A stretch of 45,851 bases of DNA, taken from an uncultured Collinsella sp. GTDB lineage: Bacteria > Actinomycetota > Coriobacteriia > Coriobacteriales > Coriobacteriaceae. Position 1 is the first letter of the stretch. Each line of letters begins with the position of its first letter. The translations under genes and the position numbers were made by a program. The stretch is from NCBI GenBank assembly GCA_900542125.1, contig UQMO01000012.1, positions 1 through 45,851 of the forward strand, in the 5' to 3' direction. The notes below the pieces were generated by a model. That model had not been told where the DNA came from. It searched no databases and saw only the letters and a program-made list of their open reading frames with translations. Below are positions 7,480 to 14,674 of this stretch, one piece after another.

Positions 7480-8247
7480 ATGACTGAATCTGTTGTTGAT
7501 TACAGCGAGCAGCCTCTGGCTGTCGAGGTCGACGACGTCACCATGATCTTTAACATGGCGTCTGAGTCGCTGACCAACCTCAAGGAGTACTTCATTAAGC
7601 TTGCCAAGCACGAGCTGTTCTTTGAGGAGTTTCGGGCGCTTAAGCACATCTCGTTCGATATTCATCGCGGCGAAGTTGTGGGTCTGGTCGGCACCAATGG
7701 TTCCGGCAAGTCTACGATGCTCAAGATCATCGCTGGCGTGCTTGAGCCCAGTGAGGGCAGCGTTAAGGTGCACGGTAACATCGCGCCGCTGATTGAGCTT
7801 GGTGCCGGCTTTGACCCCGAGCTGACCGCCCGCGAGAACATCTATCTGAACGGTGCCCTGCTCGGCTACACCAAGGAGTTCATCGACGCCAACTTTGACG
7901 GCATTATTGAGTTCGCTGAGTTGCAGAACTTTGTCGATATGCCGCTTAAGAACTTCTCCTCGGGCATGGTGGCGCGTATCGCCTTTGCAATCGCGACGAT
8001 TACCGAGCCCGATATTCTGATCGTTGACGAGACACTGTCCGTCGGTGACGTGTTCTTCCAGCAAAAGTGCGAGGCGCGCATTCAACACTTTATCCAGAGC
8101 GGCGACGTGACAGTTCTGTTCGTTTCGCACTCCATGGAGCAGGTTGAGCGCATCTGCCAGCGTGCAGTTTGGATTGAGAAGGGTGACCTTCGCATGGACG
8201 GCCCGGTCAATGAGGTCTGCAAGGCGTACCGCGAGCAGTTCAACTAG
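7480..8247 (+). CDS. Polysaccharide ABC exporter, ATPase subunit (Wzt/TagH type)
   Basis: This 255-residue ABC ATPase shows Walker A GTNGSGKST (about residues 68-76), a signature reading NFSSGMVARIAF, Walker B ILIVDETLSVGD and the switch His in FVSHSMEQ. The late Walker A and the FSSGM signature are typical of Wzt/TagH exporters rather than importers. There is no long C-terminal carbohydrate-binding extension, so export is unlikely to depend on a Wzt-C terminal-cap recognition domain. ATG 7480 lies seven bases after AAGGAG (7467-7472), and GTG 7477 is an alternative. It pairs with the permease upstream. Confidence 0.94.
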   Translation: MTESVVDYSEQPLAVEVDDVTMIFNMASESLTNLKEYFIKLAKHELFFEEFRALKHISFDIHRGEVVGLVGTNGSGKSTMLKIIAGVLEPSEGSVKVHGNIAPLIELGAGFDPELTARENIYLNGALLGYTKEFIDANFDGIIEFAELQNFVDMPLKNFSSGMVARIAFAIATITEPDILIVDETLSVGDVFFQQKCEARIQHFIQSGDVTVLFVSHSMEQVERICQRAVWIEKGDLRMDGPVNEVCKAYREQFN

Positions 8248-8301
8248 GTTATAATTACTTGTGCCTGACAGGCTTGTGCTTGCTTGGGCGTGCGGTTATT
8301 T

Positions 8302-8378
8302 GCTCCATTAGCTCAGTTGGATAGAGCAGGGGACTTCTAATCCCAAGGTCGACGGTTCGAATCCGCCATGGAGCACCA
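8302..8378 (+). tRNA. tRNA-Arg (anticodon UCU), CCA encoded
   Basis: The acceptor arms GCTCCAT (8302-8308) and ATGGAGC (8368-8374) pair fully. The D-arm, the anticodon loop CTTCTAA with anticodon TCT, and the GGTTCGAATCC T-arm are all present. Discriminator A at 8375 is followed by genomic CCA at 8376-8378. The last anticodon-stem pair is mismatched (G-A). Confidence 0.96.
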
Positions 8379-8387
8379 TCGTTTATT

Positions 8388-8420
8388 AAGCCCGGACCGC
8401 TTGGTGGTCTGGGCTTTTTT
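8388..8420 (+). terminator. Terminator after tRNA-Arg(UCU)
   Basis: AGCCCGGACC (8389-8398) pairs with GGTCTGGGCT (8406-8415) with one wobble, followed by six T's. Confidence 0.9.
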
Positions 8421-8445
8421 CATCTTGCTGATGTGGATTGGCCTT

Positions 8446-8477
8446 TCAGCGACTCCAACGCATGGGCGTAGCCTTGG
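8446..8477 (-). pseudogene. Relic of an aroQ 3' end
   Basis: This 32-nt stretch matches 9187-9218 inside intact aroQ at 28 of 32 positions, including 18 consecutive bases (8460-8477). On the minus strand it reads QGYAHALESL against QGYAHALELL in aroQ, and two of the four differences are synonymous (GCG/GCC, TTG/CTG). A stop lies just upstream in frame, so only a fragment remains. It and the intact copy flank the orphan DUF4869 gene as direct repeats. Confidence 0.6.
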
Positions 8478-8566
8478 TTTTAAACGTTTTGCGTGGCTTA
8501 CTGCTCTGCCCTCGAACACTCCGATAAGTCTTTCGCAACCGCATTCAGCGATTACGGCAATAGAAC

Positions 8567-9034
8567 TTAGTGCGGCATTCTAGTCGCATCTTCAACATCC
8601 AGAAAATCATTCGTGGCGCCAACAAACTCCTGCATGTTCCTGACGATGCGGCCATCGTTATCGATGCGAATCTCTAAACGCTTCCAGGGGAACTTCATGA
8701 TGTGGTAAAGGGTTACCAGCACATCCTGTTCTTTGCCAATTTTGAGCAGCCAACGGGCGCAGTTATCGCCGCAGGTGGAAGCATTAAAGACCATGTTGGG
8801 GAGATTGCGGACAAGTAGGAGCGTCTTTACTCCGCCGGATAACTCGAGCGGGCTGATCGAGCCCAGCTGCTTGCTTATGATGTTGTGAGAGCCGATGAGC
8901 TCCGATCCGTCAACGCCTTTAATAATTTGCGCAGCCATGGGGTCTTCGAACCATGAATCCAAGTACGAGTTCCTAAAGTAGGTCTTGGTATCGTAGATGG
9001 AGCCGGGGTAATCTCCCAGATGAATGCTCAGCAT
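8567..9034 (-). CDS. DUF4869-like protein, copy 2 (no ATPase partner)
   Basis: This 155-residue paralog of the protein at 1403-1840 shares SISPLELSGGVKTLLL, FNASTCGDNCARW and the N-terminal MLSIHLGD, with about ten extra C-terminal residues. Its function is unknown. ATG 9034 was chosen because TGGAG lies seven bases upstream and the start aligns with copy 1. The longer open frame to 9133 only translates the aroQ terminator hairpin. No P-loop ATPase neighbours it, so it either works alone, uses the copy at 1850-2824, or is a remnant. It sits between the aroQ terminator and the tRNA-Arg(UCU) terminator, flanked by a direct repeat of aroQ 3' sequence. Confidence 0.8.
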   Translation of the reverse strand: MLSIHLGDYPGSIYDTKTYFRNSYLDSWFEDPMAAQIIKGVDGSELIGSHNIISKQLGSISPLELSGGVKTLLLVRNLPNMVFNASTCGDNCARWLLKIGKEQDVLVTLYHIMKFPWKRLEIRIDNDGRIVRNMQEFVGATNDFLDVEDATRMPH

Positions 9035-9065
9035 GCGGGTCTCCAGACATTGTGTGACTGCAACG

Positions 9066-9071
9066 ATTATA
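9066..9071 (-). promoter_or_regulatory. Possible -10 element of DUF4869 copy 2
   Basis: The minus strand reads a perfect TATAAT here, 32 bases upstream of the start codon and just after the aroQ terminator. No good -35 lies at the right distance because that place is occupied by the terminator stem. Confidence 0.4.
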
Positions 9072-9079
9072 TGCCAGTA

Positions 9080-9119
9080 ATAAAATGCCGGCAGCAGCGA
9101 GATTGCTGCTGCCGGCACT
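9080..9119 (-). terminator. Terminator of aroQ
   Basis: TGCCGGCAGCAGC (9086-9098) and GCTGCTGCCGGCA (9105-9117) form a perfect 13-bp stem with a 6-nt loop. On the minus strand it is followed by TTTTATTA. It ends the aromatic gene cluster. Confidence 0.9.
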
Positions 9120-9166
9120 GGCGTTGTAGTCACGCGAATCAGCGTTCGTGAATTGTCACCGTTTGC

Positions 9167-9604
9167 TTACTTTTCGTGACGCTCCCTCAGCAGCTCCAGG
9201 GCATGGGCGTAGCCTTGGAGGCCTTCGCCAGTGATGGTGGCGAAGCAGGCTAGGCGTGCATAGCTCACCTGGCGGAAGTCCTCGCGCGTCTCTACGGCAC
9301 TGATGTGTACCTCGACGGCAGGGATGGCAACGGCCTTGAGGGCGTCGAGGATCGCCACGCTCGTGTGCGTGTAGGCCGCCGGGTTGATGACGATGCCGTC
9401 GACCTTGCCGTAGGCCTCCTGGATCTTGTCGACGATGCTGCCCTCGTGGTTGGACTGGAAGACCTCGACCTCGTCGAAGCCCTGCGCGGCACCTGCCTCC
9501 TGGCAGATCTGGACCAGGCGGTCGTAGTTGTCGCTGCCATAGATGCCCGGCTCGCGAATGCCGAGCATGTTGAGGTTGGGGCCGTTGATGACGAGTGCTT
9601 TCAT
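9167..9604 (-). CDS. aroQ: Type II 3-dehydroquinate dehydratase
   Basis: AroQ removes water from 3-dehydroquinate to give 3-dehydroshikimate (step 3 of the shikimate pathway). The 145-residue length is normal for the type II dodecameric enzyme. NGPNLNMLGIREPGIYG holds the catalytic Tyr, NHEGSIVDKI and INPAAYTHTS are conserved, and VEVHIS carries the catalytic His. ATG 9604 has AAGGAAG upstream. The 18-residue extension to 9658 would translate part of the preceding hairpin. It is the last gene of the minus-strand cluster and is separated from aroE-aroK by a hairpin, so it may be partly independently expressed. Confidence 0.96.
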   Translation of the reverse strand: MKALVINGPNLNMLGIREPGIYGSDNYDRLVQICQEAGAAQGFDEVEVFQSNHEGSIVDKIQEAYGKVDGIVINPAAYTHTSVAILDALKAVAIPAVEVHISAVETREDFRQVSYARLACFATITGEGLQGYAHALELLRERHEK

Positions 9605-9640
9605 GGTTGCTTCCTTTGCAGTTGGTCGATTTGGCGAGGC

Positions 9641-9682
9641 GGAATGAAAAACAACCACAAAGGCGCCTGTCCCTTTTGTGGT
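9641..9682 (-). terminator. Hairpin between aroE-aroK and aroQ
   Basis: On the minus strand ACCACAAAAGGG (9682-9671) pairs with CCTTTGTGGT (9663-9654) and is followed by TGTTTTTC. It looks like a terminator or attenuator of the upstream aromatic operon. Its ACCACAAA/TTTGTGGT palindrome could also be a dispersed intergenic repeat. Confidence 0.7.
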
Positions 9683-9690
9683 GATTTTTG

Positions 9691-10941
9691 TTAGAGAGCG
9701 GGTGGGAGGGTGTCGAGGACGGCGCGGGCGGTGTTGGCGGCGCAGTCGCGTGAGTCGATGATGTAGTCGGCCCAGGCGCGGTAGCGCGGCATGCGCTGCT
9801 CGGCGAGCTTATCGATGCCATCGCGGGCGGTGATGGGGCGACCCTTATGGGCGAGTTCGTCGAGCTTGCGGTTGAGCATCACGATCTGGCTGTTCTGGTG
9901 CAGCAGCGGGTGGTTCTCGTCGCGTGTGACCACGCCGCCGCCCGTGGAAAGCACCAGGCCGCTGCGCTTGGAGATGTCGGCCAGCTCCGCCGTCTCCTGC
10001 TCGCGGAAGGCTGCCTCGCCGCGCTCGACGATAAAGTCGGCGCAGGGCATCCCCAGGCGCTCCTCAAGCGCGGCGTCCAAGTCGATGTGCTCGCGTCCCG
10101 TGAGCTGGGCGATCTGCTCGCCCACTCGGGTTTTGCCCGAGCCCGGCATGCCAATCAGGGCGATGTTTTGCTCGCGGCGGGACAGACGCTCCGTCACATC
10201 CAGGATGCGCTCGCGCGGGGTGTCTTGGCCGGTGTAGCGCTCAACAGCCTGTGCCGCCTGTGCCACAAGCATAAGCAGGCCACCGATGCAGGGGATCCCG
10301 CGGCGCTCGGCCTCGAGCATGAGTCCCGTGCGAGCGGGGTTGTAGACAATGTCGATGACGCCTTCGAGTGCATCGAGCCCTTCGAGCGTGCAAGGCGCGT
10401 CGGGGCAGTGGGGGAACATACCGGCAGGCGTGCAGTTGACGAGTAAGGCGGCGTCGGACTGCTGCGCGATGTTGCCGTAGTTGACCTCGCTCGTGCGACC
10501 CACGGGCACAACGATGGCGCCCAGGTCTCCCAGCACCATACTTGCCGTGGTGCCGGCGCCGCCGGTGGCGCCAAGTACGAGGACCTTCTTGCCGGCAACC
10601 TCTACACCCAGCTCCTCGACCAGGCACCGAAAACCAAAGTAGTCGGTGTTGTCGCCGCGCAGGCGACCGTCAGGTAGGCGTGTGATGGTGTTGACGTTTC
10701 CCATGCGCTTGGCGAGTGGACTCAGCTCGTCCAGGTACTCCATGACGGCGCGCTTGTAAGGGATAGTCACGTTGGTGCCCTCCCACTCGTCGCTCGTCAT
10801 AAAGGCCGCGAGGTCCTCGGGCTCGCGCTCAAAACGCACGTACTCAAGCCCCGCCAGCTCCTTGTAGATGGTTGGGGTGTAGCTGTGGCCCAGCACGCGG
10901 CCCAGCACGCCGTAGGGGCGGGTTGCGGCGGTATCGGTCAT
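9691..10941 (-). CDS. aroEK: Fused shikimate dehydrogenase/shikimate kinase
   Basis: This 416-residue bifunctional enzyme reduces 3-dehydroshikimate to shikimate and then phosphorylates it (steps 4 and 5). Residues about 1-250 are AroE: NVTIPYK with the catalytic Lys, GDNTDYFGF with the catalytic Asp, NADP motif GATGGAGT, and VNCTPAGM. Residues about 257-416 are AroK: Walker A GMPGSGKT (264-271), DLDAALEE, and STGGGVVTRDEN with the shikimate-binding glycines. AroE lacks a few N-terminal residues of longer homologues but keeps GHSYTPTIY, which corresponds to the shikimate-binding SxS segment with one Ser replaced by Tyr or Thr. Its ATG directly follows the pheA stop (TAGATG), so translation is coupled. 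Confidence 0.95.
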   Translation of the reverse strand: MTDTAATRPYGVLGRVLGHSYTPTIYKELAGLEYVRFEREPEDLAAFMTSDEWEGTNVTIPYKRAVMEYLDELSPLAKRMGNVNTITRLPDGRLRGDNTDYFGFRCLVEELGVEVAGKKVLVLGATGGAGTTASMVLGDLGAIVVPVGRTSEVNYGNIAQQSDAALLVNCTPAGMFPHCPDAPCTLEGLDALEGVIDIVYNPARTGLMLEAERRGIPCIGGLLMLVAQAAQAVERYTGQDTPRERILDVTERLSRREQNIALIGMPGSGKTRVGEQIAQLTGREHIDLDAALEERLGMPCADFIVERGEAAFREQETAELADISKRSGLVLSTGGGVVTRDENHPLLHQNSQIVMLNRKLDELAHKGRPITARDGIDKLAEQRMPRYRAWADYIIDSRDCAANTARAVLDTLPPAL

Positions 10942-12087
10942 CTAGAGCACCTCCGTGTAGCTGCCAAAGTAGGTGAAGCTCTCGCACACGTCGTCGATGG
11001 AATCGAGCAGGTCGTCGAGGGCCTTGCTGCCAAAGGGACAGTCCAGGTCAAAGTAGAACATAAACTCAAAGTCGTGCCCGGGGATGGGACGGCTCTCGAG
11101 CTTGATGAGGTTGATGTTGAGCGCATAGAAGCGCTCGAGCACGCGGTAGAGGGCGCCCGGCTCGTTGGCCGTGGTGATCATGAGCGAGGTGCGGTTGGCG
11201 CCGGGGTAGACGCGCGGCTCGCGGCTGATGACGACAAAGCGCGTGTAGTTGTTGTCCGAGTCTTGGATATTGGGCTCCAGCACCTCCAGGCCGTAGAGTG
11301 CCGCACAGCTGCGCGAGGCGATGGCGGCGACGTCAGCGCGTTCGGAGCTGGCGACCATCTCGGCCGACATGGCCGTGTTTGGGTACTTGGTGGCGTGCAG
11401 GCCGTGGCGCTCGATAAAGCCGGCACACTGGGCGATAGCCTGGCCGTGGCTGTAGACTTCGCGCACGTCGGCGAGCTTGGTGCCGGGTTTGACGAGCAGG
11501 TTGTGGTCGATCTTGAGGCGCAGCGAGCGCACGATGTGGAAGTCGAACTGTGCGAGCAGGTCGTAGACGGCGTTGACCGAACCGGCGGTGGAGTTTTCGA
11601 TGGGCAGCACGCCAAACTCGCAGAAGCCGTCGCGCACAGCGCGCATAACGCCTTCGAAGGTCTCGAAAAACGCGATGTCGGGCACGTCGAAGAGTTTGCA
11701 CGCGGCGATCTGGCTATAGGCACCTTCCACGCCCTGGCAGGCGACGCTGGCAGTCTGGGGGAAGGGCGTGTCGAAGGCTACGGCCGTGGCGTGGGCCTTT
11801 TGCGAGACGGTGATGCCCTTGAGCTCGTTGATGTAGCGCTGCTGCTCGGCCTTGCTCATGCTCATGAGGAGACGAAACAGGGCGATGGTCTGTGCCTCGT
11901 AGCGCTCAGGCGCGCGGCCGGCGAGGTTGTTGAGTTTGGAGCGCTCGCGGGCGGGGTCGAAGACGGCCTTGCCCATCTCGATTTTTGACTTGGCGACCTC
12001 GGTGGCAATGTCCATGCGCTCGACAAAGCTGTTGAGCAGGGTGGTGTCAATGCCATCGATGGCCTGGCGAATATCGGCAAGGTCCAT
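10942..12087 (-). CDS. pheA: Bifunctional chorismate mutase/prephenate dehydratase
   Basis: This enzyme converts chorismate to prephenate and prephenate to phenylpyruvate. The 381 residues divide into an AroQ-type helical chorismate mutase (about 1-90; IRQAIDGIDTTLLNSFVERM, then KIEMGKAVFDPARE), a prephenate dehydratase domain (about 112-285; VEGAYSQ, PIENSTAGSV, and NNYTRFVVI with the catalytic Thr) and a C-terminal ACT domain (about 295-381; GALYRVLERFYALNINL then ESRP), which in the family binds Phe for feedback inhibition. It supplies the only chorismate mutase seen in the window, so it should also feed tyrA. GGAGG precedes the ATG at 12087. It is separated from aroC by an inverted-repeat element. 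Confidence 0.96.
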   Translation of the reverse strand: MDLADIRQAIDGIDTTLLNSFVERMDIATEVAKSKIEMGKAVFDPARERSKLNNLAGRAPERYEAQTIALFRLLMSMSKAEQQRYINELKGITVSQKAHATAVAFDTPFPQTASVACQGVEGAYSQIAACKLFDVPDIAFFETFEGVMRAVRDGFCEFGVLPIENSTAGSVNAVYDLLAQFDFHIVRSLRLKIDHNLLVKPGTKLADVREVYSHGQAIAQCAGFIERHGLHATKYPNTAMSAEMVASSERADVAAIASRSCAALYGLEVLEPNIQDSDNNYTRFVVISREPRVYPGANRTSLMITTANEPGALYRVLERFYALNINLIKLESRPIPGHDFEFMFYFDLDCPFGSKALDDLLDSIDDVCESFTYFGSYTEVL

Positions 12088-12115
12088 GGAGGTCCCTTTC
12101 GTGAATGGTTGCCTG

Positions 12116-12241
12116 GGGTAGTTAATTTGGGACGGGGCTTTTTAGCTACCCTTTGACTGTCGACGAATCGATGAGTGCCAGGGCAAATATCAACTGGCAT
12201 ATGGGGGCAGCTAAAATAGCCCCGTCCCAAATTAACTACCC
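12116..12241. repeat. MITE-like element with 24-bp perfect inverted repeats
   Basis: Arms 12116-12139 and 12218-12241 (core GTTAATTTGGGACGGGGC) are perfectly complementary. Past a one-base bulge, inner segments 12140-12147 and 12209-12216 (TTTTAGCT/AGCTAAAA) also pair. The loop is about 61 nt and noncoding. It fills the gap between the end of aroC and the start of pheA. A related partial sequence (TTTGAGACGGGGTTAGCTACCC) lies at 37843-37864, suggesting a dispersed family. Confidence 0.75.
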
Positions 12242-12255
12242 TTGGGGTGGGTGGA

Positions 12256-13353
12256 CTAAAGCTGTCCGGCGTCCTCTAGAAGGGCGTCCCAGATCGCGAG
12301 GGCAGCTGCTGCTTCGGCAACGGGGACGGCGCGCGGGACGATGCAGGGATCGTGACGGCCGTGGACCGAGAGCTCGGCATTTTCCATGGCGTCCATGTCT
12401 ACGGTCTGCTGCTCGCGGCCAATTGAGGGCGTCGGCTTTACGGCCATGCGCCACATGACGGGCGCGCCGGTGGAGATGCCGCCCAGAATGCCGCCGGCGT
12501 TGTTGGACTCGACCTCGATCTCGTCGGTCTCGGCGTCGATGCGATACGGGTCGTTGTTCTCGCTGCCGCGCATGGCGGCCACGGCAAAGCCCATGCCAAA
12601 CTCCACGCCCTTTACGGCGGGAATGCCAAACGCGATTTGCGCGATGCGGTTCTCGATGCCGTCGAACATGGGGTCGCCGATGCCCGCGGGAAGCCCGTAA
12701 ATGCCGCACTCCACAATGCCGCCGATGCTGTCGAGTTCGTCGCGCGCGGATAGGATCTCCTCGCGCATGCGGCCGGCTGCGGCGGCGTCAATGCACGGCA
12801 GATCGTTCGTAAGGATCGCCTTGCGGTCGGCCTCGCGATAGACCATATCGTCCATGGGCAGGTCGGAGATGCCGCCGATCTGCGCGACGTGCGCCATGAC
12901 CTGAATGCCGCGGGCTTCGAGTGCCTGCAGCGCAATGCCGCCGGCGATGCATAAGGGGGCCGTTAGGCGGCCGGAAAAATGCCCGCCACCAGCGACATCG
13001 TGCATGTTGTGATACTTCACGCGCGCAGGGAAGTCCGCATGTCCGGGACGGGGCTTGCGGCGCAGCTCGGAGTAATCCTTGGAGCGCGTGTTGGTGTTCT
13101 CGATAATCGCGGCGATGGGCGCGCCGGTGGTATGTCCATCGACAACACCGGCGATGATGTGGGCGGCGTCGGCCTCGCGGCGCTTGGTTGCGGTTTCGTC
13201 GCGACCGGGGGCGCGACGGTCGAGGAAGGCCTGCAGCTTCTCCTGGTCCACGGCGATGCCCGCCGGGATGCCGTCGAGTGAGCAGCCGATAGCAGGGGAG
13301 TGCGACTGGCCGAAAATGCTCAGATGCAAAACGTTGCCAAAGGTCGAGGACAT
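12256..13353 (-). CDS. aroC: Chorismate synthase
   Basis: AroC makes chorismate from EPSP with reduced FMN (step 7). At 365 residues it is of usual length and keeps FGQSHSPAIG near residue 14 (the family signature is usually GESHG; here Glu is Gln, the His is kept), RRAPGRDE, ENTNTRSKDY, RPGHAD and HDVAGGGHFSGR. The start ATG 13353 is one base after the aroA stop, and the Shine-Dalgarno GAGGAG lies inside the last codons of aroA (encoding EEE), so the two are coupled. It is followed by the inverted-repeat element before pheA. Confidence 0.96.
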   Translation of the reverse strand: MSSTFGNVLHLSIFGQSHSPAIGCSLDGIPAGIAVDQEKLQAFLDRRAPGRDETATKRREADAAHIIAGVVDGHTTGAPIAAIIENTNTRSKDYSELRRKPRPGHADFPARVKYHNMHDVAGGGHFSGRLTAPLCIAGGIALQALEARGIQVMAHVAQIGGISDLPMDDMVYREADRKAILTNDLPCIDAAAAGRMREEILSARDELDSIGGIVECGIYGLPAGIGDPMFDGIENRIAQIAFGIPAVKGVEFGMGFAVAAMRGSENNDPYRIDAETDEIEVESNNAGGILGGISTGAPVMWRMAVKPTPSIGREQQTVDMDAMENAELSVHGRHDPCIVPRAVPVAEAAAALAIWDALLEDAGQL

Positions 13354-13354
13354 G

Positions 13355-14674
13355 CTATTCCTCCTCGAGTGTGACCTTGCCGCCCAGCAGGCGGTAGTGG
13401 TCGAAGAAATCGGGATAGGACTTGTTGACGGCCTCGGCGCCGTGGATCACGATCTCGCCGGTGGCGCGGCTCGCGGCGATGGCGGCCATCATGGCGATGC
13501 GGTGGTCGTTGTGCGAATCGACCTCGCCGCCGGTGAAGGCATCGACGCCCTTGATGATGAGGTCATCGCCGGCAATGCGCACCTGCGCGCCCAGCGCGGT
13601 GAGCTCGCGGGTGGTGGTGGCCAGACGGTCGGATTCCTTGATGCGCAGACGGGCGCAATCGCGGATAAAGGTGCGGCCCTGTGCCAGTGAGGCCACGGCC
13701 GAGATAACGGGCACGAGGTCGGGAATGTCGTGGGCGCTCATCTCAAAGCCGGCGAGTTTGTCGGACTGCACGGTGGCGGCGTTGGTTGAGCGCACGATGC
13801 GGGCCCCAAAGCGCGAAAGCGCGGCGAGCACGTTGCGGTCGCCCTGTGCAGAGCTCAGCGACACGCCCTCGACGGTGATTGGGTCGGTGCCGATGGCACC
13901 GGCGCACAGCCAAAAGGCGGCGTTGGACCAGTCGCCCTCGACGGCTACGCTGCCGGGCGTGCGATACGAGCCACTGCTCACGCGGAAGTTTGTGACTTCG
14001 GGCTGGCCGTCCCTGGCGGGAATACGCTCGACGTTAACCTCGACGCCAAAGGCCTTCATGGCCTGGATCGTCAGGTTGATGTAGGGGCGGCTCTCAATGA
14101 GGCCGGTCACCTGCACGCAGGAGGGCTGGGCGAGCAACGGGGCTGCCAACAGCAGGCCGGAGATATACTGCGAGCTTACGTTGCCCGGCAGCACAAAGGT
14201 GCCCGGGCGCATGCGTCCGCTCGTCTTGAGCGGAAAACCGCCCAGACCCTGTAGGTCGCAGCCGGCGGCGATGATCTCGTCCGAGAGCGGGGAGAGCGGG
14301 CGGGTGCCAAGGCGGCCCTGGCCCACGAAGGTGGCATCCGCACCCAACGCGCAGGCGACAGGCAGCATAAAGCGCAGTGTGGAGCCGCTTTCGCCGCAGT
14401 CAAGCGTGCCGCCGGCAAGGGCCTTGAGCAGGCCAAACTCAACACTCTTCATGGTGGGATGGACCTGGAAGCCGTCCTCGACGGTCTCGATGCGGGCGCC
14501 CAGGGCCGTAAGGCAACGCACCGTAGCCTCGATGTCGGCGCAGGTGGTGTTGCAGGTGACGTGTGTCTCGCCGTTGGCAAGCGCGGCGCAGATGATCAGG
14601 CGGTGCGCCATCGACTTGGACGCGATGGCGGGAACGGTGCCCTTAAGCGGGGACGGGGTGATGCGGGCTAGCAT
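13355..14674 (-). CDS. aroA: 3-phosphoshikimate 1-carboxyvinyltransferase (EPSP synthase)
   Basis: AroA transfers enolpyruvyl from PEP to shikimate-3-phosphate (step 6). The 439-residue length is standard. SKSMAHRLIICAALA near residue 20 contains the S3P-binding Lys-Ser and Arg, CGESGSTLRFMLP is the PEP-binding segment (LxxGNAGTxxR type), SSQYISGLLLAAP follows, and the C-terminal IKESDRL and DHRIAMM motifs are intact. It overlaps the end of aroB by seven bases and is coupled to aroC downstream. Confidence 0.96.
   Translation of the reverse strand: MLARITPSPLKGTVPAIASKSMAHRLIICAALANGETHVTCNTTCADIEATVRCLTALGARIETVEDGFQVHPTMKSVEFGLLKALAGGTLDCGESGSTLRFMLPVACALGADATFVGQGRLGTRPLSPLSDEIIAAGCDLQGLGGFPLKTSGRMRPGTFVLPGNVSSQYISGLLLAAPLLAQPSCVQVTGLIESRPYINLTIQAMKAFGVEVNVERIPARDGQPEVTNFRVSSGSYRTPGSVAVEGDWSNAAFWLCAGAIGTDPITVEGVSLSSAQGDRNVLAALSRFGARIVRSTNAATVQSDKLAGFEMSAHDIPDLVPVISAVASLAQGRTFIRDCARLRIKESDRLATTTRELTALGAQVRIAGDDLIIKGVDAFTGGEVDSHNDHRIAMMAAIAASRATGEIVIHGAEAVNKSYPDFFDHYRLLGGKVTLEEE

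Noticed and set aside
8337..8519. Minus-strand ORF ending in MADSNRRPWD
   Set aside because: It reads through tRNA-Arg(UCU) on the wrong strand, a well-known false protein tail.
9035..9133. 33-residue N-terminal extension of DUF4869 copy 2
   Set aside because: It translates the aroQ terminator stem; the paralog starts at the equivalent of 9034.
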